Assembly: GCA_013695885.1 (NCBI GenBank)
Contig: JACCZP010000332.1
Span: forward strand, 1-14,828
Source: Thermoleophilaceae bacterium
GTDB taxonomy: Bacteria; Actinomycetota; Thermoleophilia; Solirubrobacterales; Thermoleophilaceae
Direction: 5' to 3'
Length of the DNA stretch: 14,828 nt
The notes under the pieces were generated by a model. It was not told the DNA's origin and did not search any database. It saw nothing but the letters and a program-made list of their open reading frames with translations. Positions 8,131-14,419 of this stretch are shown piece by piece (positions within the stretch are counted from its first letter, which is position 1; each line of letters opens with the position of its first letter). Position numbers and translations under genes: made by a program.

Positions 8131-8625
8131 TCAGCCCCAGTCGATCGCCATCCTGAACGCCTGCTCGGCCTCCTCGCCGCGGACGCAGAAGATCACGAGC
8201 TCCAGCTCGCCCTCGTGGCCACGAGCCGTCTCGACCATCAGCCGGGCCGCCTCGTCGGTGGGAAAGCCGCCGACCCCGGTGCCGAAGGCCACCAGCGCGA
8301 GCGAACGGCATCCGAGCTCCTCGGCGCGCTCGAGGGTCGAACGGGTCGCCCTGGCGATGACGTCGGCCGAGGTGGGCCCGCCCAGCTCCATCGTCGCGGC
8401 GTGGATCACGTACCTCGCGGGCATGTCGCCGGCCGAGGTGGCCACCGCCTCGCCCAGGCCGATCGGTGCGCGGTCGTTCGACTCGCGCTGAACGACCTCA
8501 CCGCCGGCGCGGGAGATGGCCCGCGCCACCCCGCCCCCGTGCTTCAGCTCGGTGTTCGCGGCGTTCGCGATGGCGTCGACCTCGAGGCGCGTCACGTCGG
8601 CCTGCCTCACCTCGAGCTCCGCCAT
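8131..8625 (-). CDS. macro domain protein (ADP-ribose binding or hydrolysing)
   Basis: A 164-residue single macro domain. The first strand LEVRQADVT leads into EVDAIANAANTELKHGGGVARAI (15-37), with the NAAN and GGGVA motifs that hold the distal ribose and diphosphate, then YVIHAA (72-77) and the second phosphate loop GTGVGGFP (115-122). Such domains bind ADP-ribose and often remove ADP-ribosyl groups or deacetylate O-acetyl-ADP-ribose; whether this one is catalytic is not certain. ATG 8625 gives exactly the domain start. GGAGG sits directly against that ATG with no spacer, so the best alternative start is GTG 8610 (residue 6). It follows the DNA ligase gene by 48 bases on the same strand, which hints at a DNA-damage or NAD-related link. 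Confidence 0.9.
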   Translation of the reverse strand: MAELEVRQADVTRLEVDAIANAANTELKHGGGVARAISRAGGEVVQRESNDRAPIGLGEAVATSAGDMPARYVIHAATMELGGPTSADVIARATRSTLERAEELGCRSLALVAFGTGVGGFPTDEAARLMVETARGHEGELELVIFCVRGEEAEQAFRMAIDWG

Positions 8626-8673
8626 CCTCCGTATCTTCCAGGAAATTGCCGAGGGCGACCACGGGGGCGGTCT

Positions 8674-9633
8674 CTAGGAGCGCAGCTGCTCGATCCCGCA
8701 CTCCTGCGGCGCCTTGTCCGGCCGCCAGCGCTTGAAGCGGGCGCCGTGGCGGATGCGGTGGCCGCTCACGTGGTCGAACGTGACCTCCGCCACGAGCTCG
8801 GGCCGCAGGCCCTCCCACACGAGCTCCTCCTCCGACTTCCAGCGGCTCGGCTCGCCGGCGCCGGACTCGTGGGTGCGGTAGGGCTCGAGGACGTCGAGCA
8901 GCTCGCGCTTCTGCTTTCCGGTGAAGCCCGAGGTGTGGCCCACCTCGCGGAGCTCGCCCTCGTCGTCGTAGAGCCCGAGGATCAGCGATCCCACCGTGCC
9001 CTCGAGCTTTCCGAAGCGGAAGGCCTTGACCACGGCCTCGGCGGTGCGCAGGCGCTTGATCTTCGTCATCCCCGTGCGCTCGCCGGGGCGGTAGGGGGCG
9101 GTCCCGTCCTTGGCGATCACCCCCTCCGAGCTCCCGGTGAGCCAGGCTCCGGCGGCCTCGCGGTCGCGGGTGCAGGGAGTGAGCTCCACCGGCGCGACGA
9201 TCAGCCCCTCGAGCCGGGCCCTGCGCTCGTCGTAGGGGAGGTCGAGCAGCGACTCGTCGCCGTCGGCCAGCAGGTCGAAGGCGACGAAGGCGGCGGGGGT
9301 CTCCCCGGCCAGGCGCTCGATGCGCGAGGCGGCGGGATGGATGCGCTGTGAGAGGCGATCGAACTCCTGGGCCCCGTCCACGACCACGATCAGCTCTCCG
9401 TCGAGGACGACTCGCTCAGTGGGGAGCGCGAGTACCTGAGGGAGGATCTCGGGGAAGTAGCGCTCCATCGGACGGCCGTTGCGGCTCTGAAGGCGCACTT
9501 CGCCGCCGTCGCGGAAGACGAGGGTGCGGAATCCGTCCCACTTAGGCTCGTAGCGCCAGTCCGTCCCGGACGGCAGCTCCTTTGCGGCGCGTGCGAGCTG
9601 CGGCTCGAGGGGCGGGGTGAGCGGAAGGGCCAC
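8674..9633 (-). CDS. ligC: ATP-dependent DNA ligase, LigC type
   Basis: A 319-residue ligase core with a nucleotidyltransferase domain and an OB fold, no extra nuclease or primase domain. Motif I is EPKWDGFR with the adenylated Lys31. Motif III is LDGELIVV (Glu80), IIIa FVAFDLL (116-122), IV SEGVIAKD (169-176) and V MTKIKR (189-194); GARFKRWRPDK (297-307) is the C-terminal motif VI region. This is the size and motif set of actinobacterial LigC, an auxiliary ligase linked to repair rather than replication, which normally uses the NAD-dependent LigA. Start GTG 9633 yields a normal N-terminus; no ribosome binding site is visible, and TAGAGT at 9643-9648 could be a -10 for a nearly leaderless message. 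It is the first gene of a five-gene minus-strand run. Confidence 0.93.
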   Translation of the reverse strand: MALPLTPPLEPQLARAAKELPSGTDWRYEPKWDGFRTLVFRDGGEVRLQSRNGRPMERYFPEILPQVLALPTERVVLDGELIVVVDGAQEFDRLSQRIHPAASRIERLAGETPAAFVAFDLLADGDESLLDLPYDERRARLEGLIVAPVELTPCTRDREAAGAWLTGSSEGVIAKDGTAPYRPGERTGMTKIKRLRTAEAVVKAFRFGKLEGTVGSLILGLYDDEGELREVGHTSGFTGKQKRELLDVLEPYRTHESGAGEPSRWKSEEELVWEGLRPELVAEVTFDHVSGHRIRHGARFKRWRPDKAPQECGIEQLRS

Positions 9634-9642
9634 GCGCGGCGG

Positions 9643-9648
9643 ACTCTA
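9643..9648 (-). promoter_or_regulatory. possible -10 element for the ligase-led operon
   Basis: TAGAGT on the minus strand fits TAnnnT and lies nine bases before the ligase GTG, which has no ribosome binding site, so a near-leaderless transcript is possible. No -35 match is seen. Weak candidate. Confidence 0.27.
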
Positions 9649-9695
9649 GGAGCGCCGATGGTCGATTCGGCGCGCGAGCGCCCGGGGCGGGCGGA

Positions 9696-9701
9696 TACGA
9701 T
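9696..9701 (+). promoter_or_regulatory. possible -10 element for the DtxR/MntR regulator
   Basis: TACGAT on the plus strand fits the actinobacterial TAnnnT -10 pattern inside the 152-base divergent gap between the ligase and regulator starts. It would give a leader of about 75-80 bases. No convincing -35 hexamer, and no inverted repeat typical of a metal-regulator operator, was found near it. Confidence 0.3.
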
Positions 9702-9785
9702 GAGAGACGAGCCGGTTCCGCGGGTCCCCGCCGCGCCCGCCCTCACCGGCCTCGAACCGACGGCGGCACCCGGCGAGGAGGTCTC

Positions 9786-10499
9786 GTGTCCCACGAGCAG
9801 GCGACGGTCGCGGAGGAGGAGTACCTCGAGACGATGTTCTGGCTCTGGGAGGCCCGCCTTCCGCTCACCGCGGCGAACATCGCCCGTGCCATGCGCCTCT
9901 CCGCCCCGACCGTGCACGAGATGGTCCGCCGTCTCGAGGCCGACGGCTACGTGGAGCGCGCCGAGGACAAGTCACTCGAGTTCACCGAGGCCGGACGGGA
10001 CCACGCCTCGACGGTGGTACGCCGCCACCGCATGATCGAGCGCTTCCTCACCGACGTCCTCGGCATCCCCTGGGACGAGGTTCACGAGGAGGCCGAGCGG
10101 CTCGAGCACGCCATGTCCCCGGTCCTCGAAGAGCGGATGATGGCCGCGATCGGGGGCGCCACCACCTGCCCTCACGGCCACCCGATAATCGAGGGCGCCC
10201 GCGAGGAGGGCGTCCCCCTCGCCGACGTGGCCGAGGGCGCCGCCGTCCACGTTCTCCGCTTCGAGAACGAGGCCGAGGATCTCCTTCACTACCTGAAGGA
10301 CACCGGCCTCCGTCCCGGCCTGGAGGGCACGCTCGCGGAGTCCGGCCCCGAAGAGGTGGTCATGCAATCCGACGGCCGCCGCCACGCGGTCACTCGCAGC
10401 GTGGCCGAGACCGTGTCGGTGCGAGCCGACCCCTCGCCCCCGGCGCGGACCGCGCTGCCCGATCAGCTGGTGCTCGCGCGGGAGCGCTACGGGCGCTGA
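9786..10499 (+). CDS. DtxR/MntR-family metalloregulator with manganese-type metal site
   Basis: A 237-residue metal-dependent transcription factor. The winged helix covers about 8-75 (recognition helix in SAPTVHEMVRRLE), the dimer and metal domain about 76-120, and an SH3/FeoA-like domain about 143-210, followed by a 27-residue tail. Ligands line up with the family: His81 and Glu85 (RRHRMIER), His100, Glu104, Glu107 and His108 (VHEEAERLEHAMS). Where iron-sensing DtxR/IdeR has Met10 and Cys102, this protein has Glu12 and Glu104, as in MntR-type proteins, so manganese sensing is more likely than iron; that is inference from the alignment. A CPHGHP motif (128-133) follows the metal domain. Start GTG 9786 has GAGGAGG four bases upstream. 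It is transcribed alone, with no metal transporter in the window. Confidence 0.9.
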   Translation: MSHEQATVAEEEYLETMFWLWEARLPLTAANIARAMRLSAPTVHEMVRRLEADGYVERAEDKSLEFTEAGRDHASTVVRRHRMIERFLTDVLGIPWDEVHEEAERLEHAMSPVLEERMMAAIGGATTCPHGHPIIEGAREEGVPLADVAEGAAVHVLRFENEAEDLLHYLKDTGLRPGLEGTLAESGPEEVVMQSDGRRHAVTRSVAETVSVRADPSPPARTALPDQLVLARERYGR

Positions 10500-10521
10500 G
10501 TGGCGGAGGCTCTCCCGCGCG

Positions 10522-11172
10522 TCAGTTGAGGCGTGCGCGAAGCGACCGCAGCTCGACTCTGAAGGCGGCCCCGTCCGCCTCTCCGAGCGGCAGGTCCAGG
10601 CGGAGCTCGGCCGCCCGGATCGCGAGGCCGAGATCCATGCGGCGGCTGTAGGAGCCGACCAGGTTGTTGAGCATCCGCAGCGCGGTGGCGTGCGGACCCC
10701 ATGGCTCGATCTCGATCGGCTCCGCCAGGGCGATCGGGGCACCGCCGTTGAAGGGGTCGAGCAGGAGCGGGGGCGACTGACCGAAGTGTCCCGCCACATA
10801 GTGGCCCGGGAGCCCGACGCCGGCCAGGAGGATCCCGGCGCGGCGGGCCACCTCGACGTAGACGATCGACAGCAGGATCGGCAGGCCCGTGCGGCGCTCG
10901 AGCACTAGGTCGAGCATGGAGTTGTCGGGGTCGTCGTAGTCCTCGCGGTTGCCGGTGAACCCCTGCCTAACGCTTAGCACCTCGCGCAGGGCGTCGAGCT
11001 CCGCGGCGGGACCGGTCCCGGCCGCCGGAGCGAGCTCGGCCCCGAGGTGGTCGAGCTCGGCACGCGCGCCGTCGGCATCGACTTCTCCGAGCTCGCCGGC
11101 GAGCGCCAGGGCCAGCTCGCCGATGGAGGGGTCACGCTCGGACGCGAGCGCCGTGAAGGGTGCGATGGACAC
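10522..11172 (-). CDS. SirB1-type transglutaminase-fold protein
   Basis: A 216-residue protein of the SirB1 family. Characteristic stretches are FTGNREDYDDPDNSMLD (72-88), LERRTGLPILLSIVYVEVARRAGI (91-114, the family signature) and GVGLPGHYVAGH (118-129), then LLLDPFNGG and a C-terminal part resembling a single TPR-like hairpin (MLNNLVGSYSRRMDL). The fold is a transglutaminase/cysteine-protease-like core, but no cysteine occurs anywhere in the protein, so it is unlikely to be a thiol enzyme; His124 is retained. The cellular role of the family is poorly defined. GTG 11172 starts where homology starts, and GAGG nine bases upstream overlaps the stop of the permease remnant, indicating operon translation. 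A longer open frame upstream is shadow sequence. Confidence 0.82.
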   Translation of the reverse strand: MSIAPFTALASERDPSIGELALALAGELGEVDADGARAELDHLGAELAPAAGTGPAAELDALREVLSVRQGFTGNREDYDDPDNSMLDLVLERRTGLPILLSIVYVEVARRAGILLAGVGLPGHYVAGHFGQSPPLLLDPFNGGAPIALAEPIEIEPWGPHATALRMLNNLVGSYSRRMDLGLAIRAAELRLDLPLGEADGAAFRVELRSLRARLN

Positions 11173-11183
11173 GCCCGGCGGCC

Positions 11184-11815
11184 TCAGGCCGACGCCTCGC
11201 CGCGCCGCCCCACCGTGCTTCGCGGGCGGCTGTAGGCGAAGTAGACGACGACGCCCAGAGCGAACCACACGCCGAACCGGATGAAGTTCGCCGCCCCGAG
11301 CGTGGCTATCAGTGCCCCCGACATCGCGACCGTCAGGACCGAGACCACCGGCAGCAGTCGGTCGCGGGCCATGGCGAAGGCGACCCGGGTCTGCCCGAGC
11401 ATGAGGAGCAGGGTGGTCTTGAACAGCGCGAGCAGCGCGCCGGCGAACACGATGATCGTGACCACGGGCATCTCGACCGCGGCGAAGGCCTCGGCCACCG
11501 GCGTCTCCCCTGCCAGCTCGCCGAACGGCACCATCCCGGTGATCACCGCGGACACCAGCACGTAGAGCACGGTGACGATGGCCAGCGACCCGATGATGCC
11601 CACCGGCATGTCGGACTGGGGGTTGCGCGTCTCCTCGGCGGTGGTGGCCACGATGTCGAAGCCGATGTAGGCGAAGAACACCACCGCCGCGCCGCCAAGC
11701 ACGCCGACCGCGCCGAACGGAAAGTACGGCCGCGACGAAGCTGGGCGCCCTCCTCTTCGGTCGTCGCGAGGGCCTCCTCGATGCTCTTGCGGCGCGCGGT
11801 GGTCGCAGCGGCCAT
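11184..11815 (-). pseudogene. internally deleted APC-superfamily amino acid permease
   Basis: Remnant of a cationic amino acid transporter-like permease. ATG 11815 begins MAAATTARRKSIEEALATTE up to QLRR (residue 28), the usual cytoplasmic N-terminus of this family. The homologous sequence then resumes in another reading frame at about 11730 with YFPFGAVGVLGGAAVVFFAYIGFD, which belongs near the sixth transmembrane helix, so about five helices are missing and the frame is broken. A second in-frame jump lies at about 11350, where GQTRVAFAMARDRLLP is followed directly by sequence of the last helices (IRFGVWFALGVVVYF), dropping about 80-90 residues. Functional members have about 450-500 residues; this remnant encodes only about 210. 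It sits 14 bases after the aminotransferase gene and 11 bases before the SirB1-like gene. Confidence 0.85.
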
Positions 11816-11829
11816 GACCGACCCGACCC

Positions 11830-12933
11830 CTACGCCTTCGCGCCGTTCAGGCTCTCCACGGCCGCGGCCAGGCGCGAGACGCCCTCGTCGATCTGATCGG
11901 GGGTCACCCCGGAGTAGGCGAGGCGGCAGGCGTCCTCCCCGCCCTCGATCAGGAAGTCGGTGCCCTTGATGATCTTCACCCCGTGCTCGTCGGCGGCGTC
12001 CTGGAGCGCTCGCGAGTCGGTGCCGTCGGGGAGCTCGGCCCAGAGGAAGTAGCCCCCCTCGGGGGAGACGAACCGGGCGCCGGGGAGGTGGCGGCCGAGG
12101 GCGTCGACCAGCGTGTCGCGGCGCTTGCGCAGGGCGGCCTTGACGGTCTCAATCGAGCGATCGATCGCCCCCGAGCGGCAGAACTCGGCCACGATCGCCT
12201 GCGAGACCATGCTCGGTGATATGTAGGTGGTCGTGGCCATCGCGGCGATCTCGCCCATCAGGTCCGGGGGTCCGATCAGGTAGCCCACGCGGATTCCGGG
12301 ACACACCGTCTTGGAGAACGAGGAGGCGTAGACCACGTGGTCGGACTGGTCGAGCGACAGCATGGTCGGCACGTCCTCGCCCTCGAAGCGCAGCTCGACG
12401 TAGGGGTCGTCCTCGAAGAGCACGAAGTCGTGGCGCTCGGCCAGGTCCACCAGGCGGCGGCGCTTCTCGAGCGAGAGCGTGCACCCGGCCGGGTTGTGGA
12501 AGCTCGAGATGATGTGCGCGAGCTTCGGGCGCGCACCCTCCTCGAGCGCGGCCTCGAGCGCGCCCACGTCGATCCCGTCGGCCTCGAGGGGGATGGTGAG
12601 GAGATCGGCGCCGATGTTGCGCAGGGCGAGCAGCGTCCGGTCGTAGGTCGGGGCCTCGACGACCACGAGGTCACCGGAGGAGACGAGGTGACGGAACAGG
12701 AAGTCGTCGGCCTGGAGCGAGCCGTTCGTGGCCAACACCCGGTTGGTGTCGACTTCCTGGCGCTCGGCGATCCACTCCCGCAGGGGCCCGTAGCCCCACG
12801 CGTTGCCGTACGAGAAGGCGCCGGCCGGGTCCTCCGAGAAGGCGCGGTCCGCGGCCGCACGGAGGTCGTCGACCGCGACGATGTCGAGTGAGGGCGCGCC
12901 GCGCGCGAACGAGATCGTGTCCGTCGAGCCCAT
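11830..12933 (-). CDS. PLP-dependent class I/II aminotransferase
   Basis: A 367-residue fold-type I aminotransferase of the group related to 2-aminoadipate/LysN and MocR-type enzymes, without a DNA-binding domain. Visible features are SYGNAWGYGPLREWIA (41-56), the glycine-rich TNGSLQ (69-74), SSFHNPAG (143-150) with Asn147 next to PLP, EDDPYVEL (174-181) with Asp176 and Tyr178 as cofactor contacts, the Schiff-base Lys208 in SSFSKTVCPGIRVGY, and the carboxylate-binding Arg337 in CRLAYSGV. It should move an amino group between an amino acid and a 2-oxo acid in the cytoplasm; substrate unknown. ATG 12933 gives a normal N-terminus but no ribosome binding site; TAGCGT about 12 bases upstream could be a -10. 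The permease remnant downstream may once have imported a related amino acid. Confidence 0.92.
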   Translation of the reverse strand: MGSTDTISFARGAPSLDIVAVDDLRAAADRAFSEDPAGAFSYGNAWGYGPLREWIAERQEVDTNRVLATNGSLQADDFLFRHLVSSGDLVVVEAPTYDRTLLALRNIGADLLTIPLEADGIDVGALEAALEEGARPKLAHIISSFHNPAGCTLSLEKRRRLVDLAERHDFVLFEDDPYVELRFEGEDVPTMLSLDQSDHVVYASSFSKTVCPGIRVGYLIGPPDLMGEIAAMATTTYISPSMVSQAIVAEFCRSGAIDRSIETVKAALRKRRDTLVDALGRHLPGARFVSPEGGYFLWAELPDGTDSRALQDAADEHGVKIIKGTDFLIEGGEDACRLAYSGVTPDQIDEGVSRLAAAVESLNGAKA

Positions 12934-12946
12934 GTGGGGCCGAACG

Positions 12947-13122
12947 CTACAACGCGCGGGCGTAGACCACGATGGAATCGCGGTAGGTGTCCTCGCCTTC
13001 GTCGAAGGCGCCGCCGCAGGTTATGAGCACGAGCTCGGGCTCGGCGGAGCTCCGGCCGCATATAGGATCACTGCGAGAGCGGCCAGCAGGGGAACACACA
13101 AGGCCCCGACGATCCCTTCCAT
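12947..13122 (-). pseudogene. sortase remnant (membrane anchor fused out of frame to catalytic end)
   Basis: Two pieces of one sortase in different frames. ATG 13122 opens a hydrophobic anchor, MEGIVGALCVPLLAALAVIL (1-20) then YAAG, the usual sortase signal anchor, and that frame ends at TAA 13021. In the neighbouring frame, from about 13036 to TAG 12947, the sequence reads ELVLITCGGAFDEG followed by TYRDSIVVYARAL, the standard end of an actinobacterial class E/F-like sortase with the catalytic Cys (TC) and Arg (YRD). Roughly 120-150 residues between them, including the catalytic His, are missing, so no active transpeptidase can be made. It lies 13 bases before the aminotransferase ATG and 18 bases from the divergent helix-turn-helix gene. 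Confidence 0.8.
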
Positions 13123-13140
13123 GGGCGGTCGAGCGTACTG

Positions 13141-13746
13141 ATGGAGCAGCGACGACTGAGCGCATCCCTCGAGCGGCTCGATCCCGTGGATCGAGCGGTC
13201 CTCGAGCTGTCGAAGCGGCGCGGCATGACCGACGGCGAGATCGCGGACATGATGCGCTCGACGCCCGCTGCGGTCACCCGCCGCCGCCGGCAGGCGGTCG
13301 ACCGCATCGCGGTGTGGATGGGCGCGGCGGACGCCGACGACCGCAGGGCCGTCGACCTCGACCTCGACCGGCTCCTCTCGGCGGATGGAGCGGCCTCGAG
13401 CACCCCCTCGGGTGCGGCGACCAGACAGCCGGGTGCCGGCCCGGCGCCCCGGGCGAGCACCGGCGCGACCGCCGAGGAGCCGCCCAGCGCGCGGGGAGCA
13501 TGGGTCGTCGCTCTGGTGGTGATCGCGCTCGCCGTCCTCGGCGCCGTGCTCGGGATCTGGCTTTCGACGGCAGGCCAGGAGGGCGCCGAGCGGCCAGGGG
13601 CGCCGGTGGTCACCTCGCCGGGGGCCGCACCGGCGCCAGCCCCCCCCGCGTCCAGCTTCCGCCGGGTCCCGGCCAGCCTGTCGGTGCCGCTTCCCGACCC
13701 CGCCGATGGCCGGCCCGACGGGGAAGCGACCGCTCGCCTCGGCTGA
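13141..13746 (+). CDS. membrane-anchored protein with sigma-region-4-like helix-turn-helix, probably truncated
   Basis: A 201-residue protein. Residues 9-58 (SLERLDPVDRAVLELSKRRG, then MTDGEIADMMRSTPAAVTRRRRQAVDRI) resemble the sigma-70 region 4 helix-turn-helix. A Pro/Ala/Ser-rich linker (about 80-117) leads to one transmembrane helix, WVVALVVIALAVLGAVLGIW (121-140), so the DNA-binding end is cytoplasmic and the C-terminus is outside. There is no region 2, so it is not a sigma factor by itself; it may be a membrane-tethered regulator. After another Pro/Ala-rich linker the sequence ends in DGEATARLG, which looks like the beginning of an extracytoplasmic beta domain as in anti-sigma-like proteins, and then stops, suggesting truncation. 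ATG 13141 is the first start in frame; no ribosome binding site is seen. It overlaps the next gene by 41 bases. Confidence 0.7.
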   Translation: MEQRRLSASLERLDPVDRAVLELSKRRGMTDGEIADMMRSTPAAVTRRRRQAVDRIAVWMGAADADDRRAVDLDLDRLLSADGAASSTPSGAATRQPGAGPAPRASTGATAEEPPSARGAWVVALVVIALAVLGAVLGIWLSTAGQEGAERPGAPVVTSPGAAPAPAPPASSFRRVPASLSVPLPDPADGRPDGEATARLG

Positions 13747-14404
13747 GGTCCACGTGTGGCTGGCCGATGTCGACGCGGCGGCCGGACGTGGCGGCGAGGC
13801 CGGCGACCTCTCGCCCGAGGAGGCGAGCAGGGCTGCGCGGCTGCGCTTCGACCGCGACCGCACCCGGTTCGTCGCCCGCCGGCGGCTGTTGCGCCGGCTG
13901 CTCGGGGAATACCTCGGGGTCGCGCCCGAGGACGTGGTCCTCGAGTCGGAGAAGTGGGGCAAGCCGCGGGTGGCGTCCTCGGACCGGTCGGCGGCCCTTG
14001 AGTTCAGCCTGTCCGCATCCGGCGGCATGTGCGTCTACGCCTTCGCGCTGGGACGAGCGGTGGGGGTGGACCTGGAGCGTCTCCGAGCCGATCTCGACGT
14101 GATGTCCGTGGCTCGTCGGGCGCTCCCGCGGGAGAGGACGGACGCACTCGAGGCGCTCCCTCCGGAGGAGCGATCCTCCACGTTCTTCACCGACTGGGTG
14201 GATGTGGAGGCGAGGGTCAAGCTCTCGGGCGAGGGACTGGCCGGGCTCGACCGCGCGCGAGGGGACGACCGATCCACGACGGTCATCCCGCTGAGGGCCC
14301 CTGACGGCTACGTGGCGGCGCTGGCCCTCGACGGTCCGCCGGCGGTGATCATCGAGCGACGCTGGCCCGACGAGGCCGCGGGCGTCCCCGACCGGACGAG
14401 ATGA
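13706..14404 (+). CDS. 4'-phosphopantetheinyl transferase, Sfp-like
   Basis: A 232-residue Sfp-type enzyme that would transfer phosphopantetheine from CoA to a serine of a carrier protein. Seen are EVHVWLADVD (14-23), the Arg-rich helix RTRFVARRRLLRRLLGEYLG (52-71), KWGKPRV (83-89), the metal-binding AVGVDLE (118-124; Asp122, Glu124) and FFTDWVDVEARVKLSGEGL (160-178; Glu168, Lys172). The usual FNxSHS segment reads FSLSASGG here, so the conserved His that contacts CoA is Ala. ATG 13706 keeps the EVHVW strand; GTG 13754, with GAGG five bases upstream and just after the preceding stop, is the alternative start. No carrier protein, polyketide or fatty-acid gene is nearby, so the target is unknown. 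Start and link to the previous gene are uncertain. Confidence 0.85.
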   Translation: MAGPTGKRPLASAEVHVWLADVDAAAGRGGEAGDLSPEEASRAARLRFDRDRTRFVARRRLLRRLLGEYLGVAPEDVVLESEKWGKPRVASSDRSAALEFSLSASGGMCVYAFALGRAVGVDLERLRADLDVMSVARRALPRERTDALEALPPEERSSTFFTDWVDVEARVKLSGEGLAGLDRARGDDRSTTVIPLRAPDGYVAALALDGPPAVIIERRWPDEAAGVPDRTR

Positions 14405-14419
14405 CGCGCGTTTCGGTGG

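Noticed and set aside
6372..8156. A 594-codon plus-strand open frame across three minus-strand genes
   Set aside because: It spans the epoxide hydrolase and DivIVA-like genes in antisense, has no recognisable domain and shows the composition of shadow translation.
8053..9351. A 432-codon plus-strand open frame over the macro domain and ligase genes
   Set aside because: Antisense to two genes with full catalytic motifs; no ribosome binding site or domain supports it.
10500..10521. Possible bidirectional terminator between the regulator and the SirB1-like gene
   Set aside because: The 22-base gap holds no clear inverted repeat with a T run.
12987..14102. A 371-codon plus-strand frame overlapping the helix-turn-helix and transferase genes
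   Set aside because: Arg/Pro/Gly-rich shadow in a different frame from the two recognisable proteins.
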